A DNA stretch of 64,000 nucleotides from Mixia osmundae IAM 14324 (GCF_000708205.1 NW_014575554.1:248001-312000), one strand, 5' to 3'. Counted from the stretch's first letter, positions 21,962-34,268 are shown. The notes: generated by a model not told the origin, from the letters alone. Numbers and translations are program-made.

Positions 21962-23020
21962 CTACATGGTGAAGACTGTCTTGCCAACAAGGCGTTTGTC
22001 AAACTTTTCGTAATACTCTGGTGCAGCGTCCAGAGGGACCTTGGCCTGGATGAAATTATCCCAAAGCTTAGGGTTCTCCTTGCTGACCTTTCTCAGCAAT
22101 GCAAGGGCCTCTTCGAACAGCGAAGAGACGGGACATCTGCCAAACTGGAATTTGATGTTCTTGTTGTAGAGCTGGATGCCTTTGAGCGTGATGTCATGAG
22201 TATGAAGACCACAGGAAGCGATAACGCCTCCAACGCGGACGAGGTCGATAGCCAGCTGAAGCGCATCAGGAGCGCCCACAAGCTCGAGAACTGCATCCGG
22301 TCCTCGGCCGTCAGTCCGCTTCTGGATGATTTCGACAGCCGAAGGGCTCTTTGCGTTGAGATCAATCGGTATTGCTCCATGCTGCTTGGCCAGATCTAGT
22401 CGATCTGGCACTGAATCGATGGCAAAGACAGTCTTGAAATTCTGCGTGGCTGCTGTGATCGCGCACAGACCGACGGGGCCGCAGCCAATGACGACGGCCG
22501 TCGCACCTTTCCGCTCGGTCTCGTTGAGCATCGTCCATGCATTCTTGCTCGCAAAGAACCCGGTCGGCATGATGTCCGCCATGATGACCAAATGCGAGCT
22601 GGGCACATCCGTCGGCGCATGGAAGAGTGTCGATTCACTGTGGGGTACCCTGACATATTCGGCTTGAGCGCCGTCGAGTGCTATGCTGCCGAACAGCTTG
22701 GAGTCTTTACATCGACTCGAAAGGCCTCGTTCGCACTGGAAGCATTGTCCGCAGGAGAGCGTGAACGGTGCCACGACACGATCGCCCTCTTTGAACGACT
22801 TCACACCTTCGCCGACAGAGTGCACACTACCCACGAATTCGTGGCCCATGGTGAAGTCATACTGTGGCTGAGGGGGATGCCCGCGGTAGACATGCAAATC
22901 CGATCCGCAGAGCGCTGTCAGCTCGACTCTGACGACGACATCGCCCTCGCCAGCCTTCGGTATAGCACGCTCCTCGATCACGACCTCATATGGCTTCTTG
23001 ATCACACATGCGCGCATCAT
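21962..23020 (-). CDS. Zinc-dependent alcohol dehydrogenase (MDR family)
   Basis: A single-exon frame of 352 residues from ATG 23020, in a region where most genes of this size have introns. Medium-chain dehydrogenase motifs are complete: ALCGSDLHVYRG with the catalytic zinc Cys, GHEFVG, the structural zinc cluster CGQCFQCERGLSSRC, and the NAD-binding VVIGCGPVGLCAI. The layout resembles sorbitol dehydrogenase and formaldehyde/threonine dehydrogenase-like MDR enzymes; the substrate cannot be assigned. No signal or membrane segment is present, so it is probably cytosolic. Confidence 0.88.
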   Translation of the reverse strand: MMRACVIKKPYEVVIEERAIPKAGEGDVVVRVELTALCGSDLHVYRGHPPQPQYDFTMGHEFVGSVHSVGEGVKSFKEGDRVVAPFTLSCGQCFQCERGLSSRCKDSKLFGSIALDGAQAEYVRVPHSESTLFHAPTDVPSSHLVIMADIMPTGFFASKNAWTMLNETERKGATAVVIGCGPVGLCAITAATQNFKTVFAIDSVPDRLDLAKQHGAIPIDLNAKSPSAVEIIQKRTDGRGPDAVLELVGAPDALQLAIDLVRVGGVIASCGLHTHDITLKGIQLYNKNIKFQFGRCPVSSLFEEALALLRKVSKENPKLWDNFIQAKVPLDAAPEYYEKFDKRLVGKTVFTM

Positions 23021-23369
23021 CGTGCTACTTTAAGCACCAACCCCGCGCTCTGGTTATTCCGGCAAGAGAGCACGGTGGCAGCCGGGCTGACGTTTGTTGA
23101 CAATCTACAACACGCGATATAAAAAGCGAACGGTGCCTTCTTGGAAGTCAGCGCACATTGCACTCGTTGGCTGGGCCTTCGACAAGTCTCACTCTGTCTC
23201 GACGTCTTCTGGCAAGACCTCTATCACCTGGTGTGACAGAGTAGAGCATCACTGCATCGTAGCAGCTGCCGGTCAGCCTTGCTCTTTTGCCCGAACACTT
23301 GCACCCACACTCGTTCATCTGCATTTGCACACAGTAAGCTCCCATTCTGCCTTCGAGCTTACGTACCTG
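23021..23369. other. Divergent promoter region with TATA box and long leader
   Basis: The 349 bases separate the minus-strand dehydrogenase from the plus-strand Ser/Thr-rich protein. A clear TATA element lies at 23118. No ATG occurs on the plus strand between it and the start at 23370, which supports that start and a leader of roughly 200 bases. Confidence 0.55.
23118..23125 (+). promoter_or_regulatory. TATA box of Ser/Thr-rich secreted-protein gene
   Basis: The bases TATAAAAA form a consensus TATA box upstream of the gene starting at 23370. A start of transcription about 30 bases downstream would give an ATG-free leader of about 200 bases. Confidence 0.6.
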
Positions 23370-25104
23370 ATGTGTTCGCAACAGATGAAGCAGTTTAGAT
23401 CCGCTGCCATGGCCTCGATGGCTCTGCTCTGCTTGCTTTCGAGCACCTTTATCGAATCTGCGGAAGCACTGCCTACCCGCGCATCACATTCGCTCATGGC
23501 ACGACGAGAGCGACTGGCCAAGCGTCATACTCCTTCTGCCTCCCTTCAGAAGCGTGCCAGCTTTGGCGTGCAATCGAACGCAGGCGCTAGCCCCCCTCGC
23601 ACATGGATGGGCAAAAAGATCGATTCGCCTGCGTCTGTCGTCGTCAATGCTGAGCCTGTGTCTGCCGACGTCGGCAGTGCATATACCGATTATGCGTCCG
23701 ACTCGACCTTGGTGAAGCGCGCTGAGCCGCTTGCTGAGGTCTCTGCAGCATCTGCCTCATCTGCCATGCCTACTCCCACTCTTGCCTTTGGCAATTTTTC
23801 GTAAGTTCTGAAGGGCATCACAGGCGCACTATCTGACCTCTGACGCCAGCATTACCAACGTCTCTTCTCTACCCACTTTGACAGTCACTGAGATCCTTGT
23901 GCCTACCATGGTTTCGACGCAAGTCCCTGTCGGTGATAAAAACGTCACTGAAGAGTCGATTGCCTATGTGCCTCAAGCGCAAAACGCAACGAGCTCCGAG
24001 AAGATTGCTTCTGGCGTGTTTCCCGGCTCGAATGGCGGTGTCAAGCTGATTAGTGGCACACTCTCGATTGCTTCATCTTCATCTGCCGCTCGTCCGACCG
24101 TCACTGTCAATGTCGTCGTCACCGCCACCCAGGACTCTGCCGTCACGGATAGCGTCACGTCGACAAAGACGAAGGAGGCCGTCGATGCCACGAGCACGAA
24201 GCTTTCTTCCACTGGTATCATCAAGGTCGCACCGACCAGCATCACTTTTAGCTCTTCTGCGCCTGCAACGTCCAGCAAACCCGAAAGCAGCGCCAGCGAA
24301 ACCAAGACGAGCGCCAGCGAGACGGTGACCACCGATAGCGAGACCAAGACGAGCGCAACCGAGGGCAAGACGAGCGCTACTGGATCTAAGACCAGCGCAA
24401 GCGCCAGCGAGACCGCCAAGAGTGCAACGGAGTCTTCCAAGACTACCTCATCAACGCATATGACATCTGCTTCGGTCACAGCGTCGTTAGAGACGAGCAA
24501 GGCGATGTCTGAGACTGCTAAGACTTCGTCGAGTGCCTCCTCCACCGCGCGACCCTCATCTTCCGTCAAATCTGAGCCGCCCTCGTCGAGTATGTCCAAG
24601 ACTTCATCGACCGATAAGCCAACGTCAACGAGCAAGCCATCAGAGACGGCTTCGTCAATGTCGAGCGCTTCGTCATCCTCAATGAGCAGCATGCCCTCTG
24701 CTACTGGCTCCATGTCCAGCTCAATGACGAGCGCGTCGAGCACGATGTCAAGCTCTGCGTCGTCCAGCTCGAGCGTCACGACATCTGCTTTGCCCAGCTC
24801 TTCAGTGATCTCTACATCGTCCGCAGCTCCGACTTCCACGACCGTCTCTTCCTCGGCTGAACCTACTTCGACTGACTCGTCAGCCTCGAGCGCCGTAACA
24901 GACGCACCCACGTCTACTGCATCGACGCCGTCGACGACCAGCAGCGCTGCTACAGACTGCAGCTGCACCAGCGCATCTGCTGAGCCATCGATGGGCCTGC
25001 GAAGACGGGGTGTTCCCTTGCGTATGGAAGCTCGAGCCGTTTGCGATTGCTCCACATCAGCAGCCTCATCAGATGCGGCATCGCCAACGCCGACCGTATT
25101 CTGA
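23370..25104 (+). CDS. Secreted Ser/Thr-rich wall-type protein with dibasic cleavage sites
   Basis: Two exons around a 49-base intron (23801-23849) give 561 residues. The N-terminus is a signal peptide (the second Met gives MKQFRSAAMASMALLCLLSS). The next 110 residues hold several Kex2-like sites: LAKR, LQKR, LVKR. The remainder is an extremely Ser/Thr-rich mucin-like tract (repeated SETKTSA, SSSMSS), normally heavily O-mannosylated. Four cysteines sit near the end (CSCTS and CDCST). No GPI signal is evident at the C-terminus (PTPTVF). It resembles fungal wall sensor or mucin-type proteins without their membrane segment. Confidence 0.8.
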
Positions 25105-25223
25105 TCTGCTCGTAGTGAGCATTGCTAACGACTTTGACGACATTAGGGCAAGCGGGCTTATAGGGAAGAGAGACCGAGAGATCTGTAAGGATAGCAGCTG
25201 TAATTTAATCTCAATGCATTCTT

Positions 25224-25658
25224 CTACTTGACTCGCTTCACCATGGCGTCGAACTTTTGACCGACGGGGAACCCTGTAGTCAGATCGTGAGCACGAAATG
25301 CATCGCATATGAGTCTGCATGTCCGCCTTACCAAAGATGAGCACGGCAGCACACCACTTGCGCGTGTCTGCTGTGCTGACGCCAGCTCTTGAGCATTTGA
25401 CGAACATCAGTATCGCCTCGAAAACGTCTGCGCTAGCATGAGCAAGCGCAACTTGTCAGCATGCACAGACTGACGGGCAAGATTGAGCAGGAGAAAGATG
25501 CCGACGACGGTGGACTGGCCGCCAATTGCCTCTTTGATGTTGCCGAGCGTCGTGCCTGGCTGTGCCAGGTAGAGACCGGCTAGCGCCAGAGCTCCCGGTA
25601 CGAAGACCGTCAGTGCTGGCCCCGCTGGAAACGAGAAGGGCACATGTTGCTTCGCCAT
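25224..25658 (-). CDS. Small two-span membrane protein of unknown function
   Basis: Three exons (introns 25376-25425 and 25274-25331) give 108 residues from ATG 25658. Two hydrophobic segments are seen (ALTVFVPGALALAGLYLA and STVVGIFLLLNLA), then a DTRKWCAAVLIF stretch and a basic end (KFDAMVKRVK). The first intron has a weak donor (GTTTTC); a GC donor nearby (GCGATA) also fits the frame, so that junction is uncertain. I do not recognise the family; its start is close to the ABC transporter start at 25830. Confidence 0.62.
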
Positions 25659-25829
25659 GACCCTTTCGGATGATGATGGGGCCCGCTGCCGTCACCGGCA
25701 ATCTCGAAATGACGCGTCAGATCGTCAGAGTCAAACTCGGTGAAGGCCTGCCGACTATCACGATACCGCGGCGACGTGTCGGACTGTTCCGCCAGAGTCA
25801 GGTCCGTCTCACGAGCTTGGGGGGCGAGG

Positions 25830-28420
25830 ATGGCGGTCCAGTCGAAGCTGGCGATATCGCCCAAGGCGCTATGGACGGACTTTGCCGCCTTCTACGTGCG
25901 ACATCGGCAAGCAGCCCAGCATGTCATGACCACCGGCTTCGCTGTCTGGGTCATCGGCGGCGCAGCTTATCAGATGAACCCAAAGAAGAAGTCGCCGGCT
26001 GCTAAGAAGAAGGCTGCTAGCCAGCAGAGCTTGACGACGACCGAGAAAGAAGCGCAGGACGCTGCTGCCACGGGCGCCGCGTCTGGTCCGAAAGGAAAGC
26101 GAGGTCGCAGGCGGAAAGGGCCGCGTGTGGAGGTTCGTCGGAGGCAGGCAAGCACGAGCAGGATAAGTCGCTCACCCCCAGCGTGCTTGACAGGTTGACG
26201 CGGTCTTCTTTGAGCGACTGAAGCGCATACTGGCAATCGTGATACCGTCATTGAAGTCGAAGGAAGCGACTCTGCTGCTCCTCCACTCCTGCTTTCTCGT
26301 CTTCCGGACGCTCCTATCTCTCTATGTAGCCGATCTGGATGGTCGTATCGTGTCCGCACTCGTGCGAGGTCAAGGCCGCCAATTCGTCTATCAGATCATC
26401 GTCTGGATGACGGTCGCCATACCCGCCACTTACACCAACTCGATGCTCACCTACATGCAGTCAAAGCTTGCTATCGCTTATAGAACCCGTCTCACAGCTT
26501 ACGTGCACGAACAATACCTCACCGACACCACTTTCTACGCGCTCGGTAATCTCGATGACAGAATCAAGAACGCCGACCAACTCATCACCGTTGACATCAA
26601 CAAGTTCTCGCACTCGCTTGCAGAGATCTACTCCAACCTCGCAAAGCCACTGCTCGATGTCGTCATCTATAATTTCCAGCTCTCGCGCAACGTCGGTGCC
26701 GAAGGCTTGCTCGCCATGACTATCATCGTACAAGGCAGTGCGAGCCTGCTGCGATGGCTCACACCGCCTTTCGGGCGGTATGCCGCCGAAGAGCAGAGAC
26801 TAGAGGGCGAGTTCAGATTCGCACACTCGCGACTGATCGAGAATGCCGAAGAGGGTGCGTCCGGTATGCTGGACAAGTGAGCCACACTGATCGCCACGGT
26901 ACAGTCGCGCTATACAATGGCCATGAGATTGAGAAGATGGTCATCGAACGCAACTACTTTGGTCTCATCAAACACGTCAATAAGATCTTCAGATTGCGGC
27001 TATGGCACAGTATGGTCGAGGACGGCATTATTAAATGGGTCTGGGGCAGTCTGGGCGTAAGTGACCGCATGCTTGTGTCAGAGAGAGACGCTGATTGGCT
27101 CTGGTCAGCTATGCATCTGCGCCATCCCGGTCTTCTTCAAGATTCCAGGCGTCAAAGCCGGTGACTTCGGCAGCCGGACTGAAGGCTTTGTTACCAACAG
27201 GCGATTATTGCTGTCATCATCTGACGCATTCGGCCGAGTCATGTACTCTTACAAGGAGTTGGCCGAGCTTGCTGGTTACACATTACGTGTCTCCGAACTT
27301 CTCGACACGATGGAAGCGGTCAAGAGCGGGCGATTCGACAAGAAGCTCGTTAGCAGCGCAGGCACCGAAGAAAACCAGAAGGGTATGCATTCTATCGCTT
27401 GCTGAATCATTCGTCTGAAATCGATCGGCAGTCCTCTCGAATCGCGGCAAGATCGTGCCATCTGAAGACGGCAGCATCATCTTTGACAAAGTACCGATCG
27501 TCTCGCCAAACGGCGACATTTTGCTCAAGAGCTTGAGCTTCTGGGTCAAACCTGGCGTAAGTCGTCGTATTGGAAGCAGGTGTGCTAGCCTGACAGCCCC
27601 ACAGAATCATCTGCTCATTGTCGGGCCCAACGGGTGTGGCAAGTCGTCGCTCTTCCGGATATTAGGCGGCCTCTGGCCAGTCTATGGCGGCACAGTAACC
27701 AAGCCACCTGCGTCAGACTTCACCTATATCCCCCAGAGGCCGTATCTCTCGCTTGGCACTCTTCGCGATCAGATCATCTACCCCAAGACGCGAGCAGAAA
27801 TGATAGAGCGCGGCGTAACCGATGCGGACCTGATGCGCATTCTCGACGTTGTTCAGATCGGACATATTGTCGAACGCGAGGGAGGCTGGGATGCTCAGCG
27901 CGAATGGAGAGACGCTCTATCAGGCGGCGATAAGCAACGGCTGGCTATGGCCCGACTGTACTACCACTGCCCGAAGGTAATGCCTTCGCACTCCCTTCTC
28001 TTCTGCGCTGATGACAGAGATGCAGTACGCTATCCTTGACGAATGCACGAGCGCGGTCACACTAGAGATTGAGAAGATCATGTACGAGCACGCTACAGGT
28101 CAGTCGTCTTCATCTCAGCAGCGACGCGGGCATTAATATCCTGAACAGAGTTGGGCATCACGCTCATGACGGTATCTCACCGACCCTCGCTGTGGAAATA
28201 TCACAAGTATATTCTGCAATATGACGGACAAGGCGGCTATGCGTTTACGGAACTCGACGCAGAGAAGCGACTTGCGCTCCAAGAAGAGGTATGCTCTGAC
28301 TTTGCTTCACACTGACAGTATGCTCACATGACTCGCTAGAAACAATCTCTAGAGCACAAGCTGCTAGAACAGCCCAAGCTCGAAGCACGCTTGGTCGAGT
28401 TGCGTGGAGCTATGGCTTAG
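25830..28420 (+). CDS. Peroxisomal ABC half-transporter (ABCD family, PXA-like)
   Basis: Nine exons (introns 26133-26193, 26855-26904, 27057-27108, 27383-27431, 27557-27604, 27977-28025, 28099-28148, 28289-28339) close in one frame of 726 residues. The membrane half carries the ABCD signature [10 protein letters not shown] near residue 226 and the NGHEIEK loop. The nucleotide-binding domain shows Walker A (GPNGCGKSS, about 511), signature ([14 protein letters not shown], about 609), Walker B (YAILDE) and H-loop ([11 protein letters not shown]). The family imports long-chain acyl-CoA into peroxisomes for beta-oxidation as a dimer of two half-transporters. The N-terminal basic stretch ([11 protein letters not shown]) follows a short hydrophobic segment, as in PXA proteins. 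Confidence 0.92.
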
Positions 28421-28661
28421 CTGTTCCTTATGTCTGTATGCAAACGTGTCGTGCCAATCGTCGATGGGATCCGCGATCAGCCCGATGCCACGCGGCAAAA
28501 GTTCGGCCAGCGTCGTCACAAATTCGCGAGGTCGAACCGATCGAAAACTGGTGGAGAGTGACTGTCCATCGCATCCTTATACCCCACAGAGCAGTCGCAC
28601 ACGCAAGTTTGCAATCGGGACATTCAGTAGAGCAGTGATCACCCTCAGCAGATCAGCCAAG

Positions 28662-30701
28662 ATGACAGGACGGAGCATCGCCATCGCTCTCCTGCGTTGC
28701 GATCTCAGAATCCATGACAATGCCATCTTTCATGCCACTCACTATGGCCCCACGGCGTCCAACATCACACACGTACTGCCCCTCTATGTCTTCGACGAAC
28801 GCCAAATCGAACTGTCAGGTCTGCCAGATTACAAACGCAAGGGTCCGCCGGCAAAGACTCGTGTCTGTGGATTCTGGCGCAGCGGCGCATTCAAGGCAAA
28901 GTGAGCTCGATCTACGACTCCGATGCTCAGGCGCTTACTACTGAGCTTGCGTAGATTCTTGACGGAAGCTGTCTTTGACGTCCAGAAACGGCTGAGATCT
29001 GCTGGATCGGATCTTGCCATCCGATTTGGAGTGCCAGAGGATGCGACGATCAGCTTCATCAAAGCGTTGCAGAAGAACGGTGACACGGTAGAGGGCATCT
29101 ACCTACAGAGAGAGGTATGTTCGTACATGGTCGTGTGATCTGTGACTCATGTGCGGTAAAGCTCTGTGTCGAAGAGATAGCCTCAGAGAATCGGCTAATG
29201 AAGGGTGCTAGCGCGCTGGGCGTCAAGGTGCATATGTACGATACCAAAGCGCTCAGTAAGTGGTCGTGTAGCCACCGCAACCTATGCTGATGTCGTCCGT
29301 TCGCAGTTCATCCAGATGACCTGCCATTCAAGGTCGACAAGACACCCGATGTCTTCACACCCTTCAGGAAGCGTGTCGAGGGGCTGAATGACAAGATGTC
29401 TCGCCCAATTCTCAAGACGCCGAATCACTTCAAACCATACCCCGAGCCTTTGCCCGACTCAGACGCGTACGGCAGTCAGTTGACAGATCGGAAGCGCGAA
29501 GAGGTGCTAGCGTACATCCTCAAGCCGTTGAGTGGTACAGAACAGCATCAGAACATCATGGCGCAAAAGAAGGATCCTTCCCTCATCAAGTCTGCATTTC
29601 CCTACGAAGGTGGCGAGACAGCTGCTTTGGAGCGCCTAGATTACTACTTTTTCCAAGGAGCACCACCACCTGCTGCACGCTACAAGCAGACGCGTAACCA
29701 ACTGCTGGGACACTCATACAGCACAAAGCTGTCGCCATTCTTGTGTATTGGCAGCATATCGCCTCGACTGGTCATGAAGGCAGTAGACGATCACGAGGCG
29801 AAATTTGAACTTACCCAGGACACGTATTGGGTCAGGTTTGAGCTACTGTGGCGCGACTACTTCCTTTACATCTCTAGGAAGTACGGTGTCAACCTCTTCC
29901 TGCTCGAAGGTTTCGAAGGCGTCACCGATCCTAAAAAGGCGGCCAACAAAGTCGACGACTGGAATGATTGGACCGAAGAGGAAGCCTCGCACGGAAAGCT
30001 GTCACGATGGCTCAAGGGAACGACTGGCGTGCCTTTCATCGACGCCAACATGATCGAGCTGGTCGAGTCCGGCTTCATGTCCAACCGCGGTCGTCAAAAC
30101 GTCGCAAGCTTCCTCACCAAAGATCTTTACTATGATTGGCGTATCGGGGCAGAGTACTTTGAGTCGCATCTGGTTGATTACGAGCCCTGGTATGTCACAC
30201 TGATGAATACGTCGTCTCGTGCATGCTGATCCCAAGTTACAGCGCGAATTATGGCAATTGGCAATACGTCGCGGGTGTGGGCAACGATCCTCGCGCATCT
30301 CGTCAATTCAATGTGCGCCGCTGTCTCTGTGCTTCTGACCATGATCTGACGCGCGGCCGCAGCCTATCAAGCAAAGCAAAGACTACGACGCGCATGGCAG
30401 GTACATCAAGCACTGGCTGCCAGCCCTGTCCAAGCTATCGGCATCCAGTGTGCATACGCCCTGGCTGCTCAGCGACGACGAGCGAAAGCAATTCGATCTG
30501 ACGGAAAAGCTTTACCCCTCTCGCCCAGTCTTAGAGCAACAGAGCTGGAAGTCGCATTATGACCGCCGCGAAGGCCAGCGCAGCAAATCTCGCGGTAATC
30601 CCAATGAAAAAATTAGGGGCAAGCAGTCCTCAAATCGTGGCCATAGCAGGCCTCAGCAGCAACGAGGTGTACGGACGAGCCCAGATCATTCTTCGTCCTA
30701 A
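28662..30701 (+). CDS. Cryptochrome-DASH / photolyase with basic C-terminal tail
   Basis: Six exons (introns 28901-28954, 29115-29161, 29256-29306, 30190-30242, 30313-30362) give 594 residues. The photolyase domain begins [15 protein letters not shown]; the FAD-binding half has [45 protein letters not shown] and the DASH-type [25 protein letters not shown] enzymes use FAD and blue light to repair cyclobutane dimers in single-stranded or looped DNA; some act as photoreceptors. About 45 C-terminal residues beyond the fold are basic and low-complexity ([28 protein letters not shown]), like the RG-rich tails of other fungal CRY-DASH proteins. It converges on the BRCT gene, stops 116 bases apart. 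Confidence 0.93.
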
Positions 30702-30817
30702 ATATCTCATGATGTTCACGTATTTGCATGCTGTTGCCACCACACAGAGTCTACGCCATCGCAATCCAGCATTGAATGACAGACAACATCGATGCATACA
30801 GATATTTGACCGAAACA

Positions 30818-33800
30818 TCAATGAGAGCCGAGTACGCGATTGCTTCTGTCAAGCTCCAGATGCTGCGTCAGTGCACTCGCCAGAATGATTTCGGGTGCAT
30901 AAATTGGCGTCTTCGGCTGCGTCTTAGTATATGGCCGCCAGAGCGCGGCATCTTGCTCGCTACTGATGATGATTTTGCTGTCATCCTTGCCCATCAGACG
31001 AAGCGCAGGCAGGGCCTTTGAAATTTCGCCGCCACCAGCGCGCACAACTGACTTGAGCAGGTCGTACGATGGGCCTAGATTGGCCGTGCAATGGAAAGTC
31101 TTGCCAGAGAAGACTTTTGTCTTGCGCGCTGAGGTGAGTGAGCGTTCGAGTCTCATGCCCCATTTCTTCTCGCCTTCCGAGTCATCGAGCAGATAGCTCT
31201 GCTCATCCAGCCAGAAGCCGGCTGCAAGGCTGTCCACGATCCATGCCTCCTGCACGAATATACGTCCAAGACAGACTCCAGCCATAAAGTTCTCGGTCCG
31301 AGTGATCCCGCCCGCAACGATGTGAGTGGCATCCTGCGCAATCTTGGTTGTCTTTGCGCCCAATGCAGTCATTTTCTGCGCTCTTTGTCAGTTCTACGAG
31401 AAGGATCCCAAGTCGCACACACTTTCGCTATGCTGTCGGATAGGCGCACACCTGTCGTAAGAATCTTAGGATGCAGATTCGCCGCCCGCTTCTTCGTCTG
31501 ATCGCTGTGGCGCGGAGTTAGCGCGCAGTATGCCAACGAGAGACGACAGACGCACTCGGCTTGCGGAGACGCGCGCGACTCCGGTGAAGGCTCATTGAGA
31601 CTGATGTTCTGCAGCGGCATCTGTCTTCGAGGCTTCTTTGCAGATCTGGCAGGTGCAGGCTGCTCGGGGAATTGATCGGCACCTATCATTGAGCTCTTGC
31701 GTCCCTTCTTAGTGCGAAGCTCGGTGGCAAATTTATTGGCATCCGGCATGATCTCATGTAGTCTTTGTGTAGCCGCTCTCGCTGCGCCACGTTTCTGATT
31801 GGCAGGCAAAATAGCTTCCGGTGCGATGTCTGCTCGAGAATGTGAAACACTGCTTTCCGAATCTGTCGAGGCTGATCTTGTGCGTGATCGCTTGCTCGAA
31901 GGGGGCGTTGCTCTTCTTGCTAGCGCCTGTTCAGTCGTGTCTTCTTTGGCATGCGATGCGTTCATCTTTGGAGTCAGATCTTCCTCAGTAATCGTCTGTT
32001 GGGTGACAGCGCGCCCCGGTCCCGGCGGCGTGACAGCTGCCTTGCTGGGACGCGCGCCGTCAACGAGTTCCTCCACAAGGATTGGCTGGCCTTCGTGCGC
32101 GGTTGACATGATCTCGTCGGAGACTGCCGAAGATTCTCGTCTTCGCACCACACTGTCTTCCTGAACGAAGGGCTGCGCAAAAGGCGAGCTGGAGGGCACG
32201 AGTATATCTGCAAGCGCTGCCTCGCTCGCTTCTCTGTCGGCGATTGCTGCTGGACATCGACTCCAGTTGACGAGATGTTCGTGAGACAAGGTGGCTTTTC
32301 CAATGGCATGAGCGTGCTGAATGTCTGGCGTTACTTCTGTATAACGAGGTTCGCTCGTACTCTGCAGCTGCCACCGAGCAAATGAATCGTGAAGCCAGAG
32401 ATGGTTTAGAATCGGCCGATGCGTCCTGCGAGCGGCTTCGACTTTCCGCCCTTCGTGGCTGCTATAGAGTCAGCGTCGTTGATCCAGAAACGAAGGAAGC
32501 ATACTTTGCAGCAATGACATGTGTTGTTTGGGGCGACATGCCACCGGCGTACTGGCCACCCATTGCTTCGATCAAGCTACGCAGAGCGTCGCGAGGTCCT
32601 CCGACGTAGGCCGATATTGTAAAGAGCTGAGGAGAGGTTAGTAGGCGTTATATTAGAGCACGTTCATCTGCTTACGAAAGCGTCCATGCCCGGCATCGGG
32701 AAGGGCGATCTCGGATAGTCGAACATGTCCGTCAAAGGGTCGCAGTCCTGCCCGTTCAGCGCTTTCAACAACCATTGAAAGCTACCAATCTTCTTTCGCG
32801 CTTCGAAAGCCTGTGCTCGCTCATCAGAGCTGCATACAGTGTCTCGTCCAATCGCCTACCGTCCAGTATTCCCATCCGGCACGCTCCTCGCAGACAAGAA
32901 TCTCGCAATCGGATAGGGCGCTTTGCTTACTCGCGAGACTGGCGCCTTCGGAGCCGTCATAAAGGCGAGCGCCCGCTTGCTTCGCCTTGATCTCAAGCAC
33001 ATCTTTCTGGTTGGAGCGCATGCTATCCTGAATGAGCAGATAGATAGTTTGGCCTCTCAGCGAGGATTTGGCAATGGGCGAGCTAGAGGGCTGCATCGTA
33101 TGCGTGATCAACTGGCGTGCCGGCGTAAGGGGCGCGCCGAGCGGTGCGCTCGAGTCTATTACCGCGTCGCTGGTCGCAGCGGCTGCAGGACCATCGCTCG
33201 ATGCGCAACGCGGCGTACAGAGCGCATCTGGCTTCGGCCACAAGTACGCAGTCTCGGGTAGCGCTTCTCTGGTTTTGAAGCAGTCATCAAACCTGCCCGA
33301 GCCCATCAGCGGTGTCCTAACTTCTCAGCTGCTGACCGACCAATGAGGCAAAACGACTTTTAGTCTGCCACTCGGGTAGATTCCATGCTCACTAGCAGCC
33401 CGGTAAAGCTCCTGTACAAAGACCATCAGCACATGTGGAGTGCGCCAGAGGGCGACTGACCGTATCATCCGTAAGGCAGCATGCGTGAGTCACTTCTGCG
33501 GTAAATTTGGGCCGCCACTGTCCTCCGTTGGTAGTGATCATGGATCTGAGCATCTCGCTGTCTGTAGCAGCCAGCTAATGCGCGCGCCTCAGGTTTTGCC
33601 GCAATGCGAGCTGATTGAGCACTCACATTGTCGTCTATGCACGCAAACACGCCAGAGAAGATGGCGGTCTTGTCTAGCGAGAACGTCGCGGTATCGTATG
33701 GCATCATCATTTCCCAGCATTTCTTGACCCAGGCTACCTGTACATTACGCGAGGAAATGAATACCTCCCTGCATGCTCGCGCACGCGCACACGCACCGAC

Positions 33801-34252
33801 ACTACATGCACTGGTCGAGCATGATGGATTTCGATGACATCCTTCCCTTCTTGTAGTGATCTTGGTAATACGCCGCGGCGGTTTGCGAGCAGTTTGAACT
33901 CTGGAAAGTCTTGTGTCGCGCTGATGACATGAGTGACTTGCTCGAGGTCGAAACGAGCCTCAATCGGAGTATCATTGACATAGGTAGAATCGTAATGCCC
34001 GCATGGCAAGGCAGACATGGCGCGCAAATGGGAGCCCAGCTGGGCCTCCTCGTCAACGAGCTAAGGGGCGCATGATGAGGTTAGCCGTACCTCATGCCTG
34101 GCATTATCGGGGATTGATGTGTCGATGAAGAACGATACGCCCCTCAGCAGCTCCGATCGACGCTGCTCGTTCGTGATGATGACCATCCCGAGGCCCCGGA
34201 GAGTCTGCGAAGATGCGCGAAATCGCGCGGAACGCGAGTCAAAGTTGTTCAT
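30818..34252 (-). CDS. Multi-BRCT DNA-damage scaffold, Brc1/Rtt107-like
   Basis: Ten exons give about 1,002 residues from ATG 34252 (an in-frame ATG at 34186 would give 980). Six BRCT-type repeats are seen. They open at SFFIDTSIPD, KTAIFSGVFACIDDN (closing PHWFDDCFK), RGQTIYLLIQDSM, LFTISAYVGGPRDALRSL (closing HLWLHDSFARW), HPKILTTGVRLSD (with ATHIVAGG and EAWIVDSLAAGFWL), and VFSGKTFHCTANL. Four N-terminal repeats, a charged disordered linker of about 230 residues and a C-terminal pair match Brc1/Rtt107, whose last pair binds phosphorylated H2A at damaged forks. The linker has many Ser-Gln/Ser-Pro sites. The first intron (34061-34090) is only 30 bases; others are 43-59. Confidence 0.88.
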
Positions 34253-34268
34253 CACGTGAAGAGCGACG

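Noticed and set aside
23973-25055. 360-codon open frame on the minus strand, acidic and Val/Leu-rich
   Set aside because: It is the exact antisense of the Ser/Thr-rich tract; Ser and Thr codons read backwards rarely make stops. No splice or start context, and the plus strand has signal peptide and intron.
25376-25425. A further GC donor (GCGATA) in the small membrane protein gene
   Set aside because: A GT donor (GTTTTC) five bases upstream of it also keeps frame and gives the usual 50-base length, so I did not count it among the GC-AG introns.
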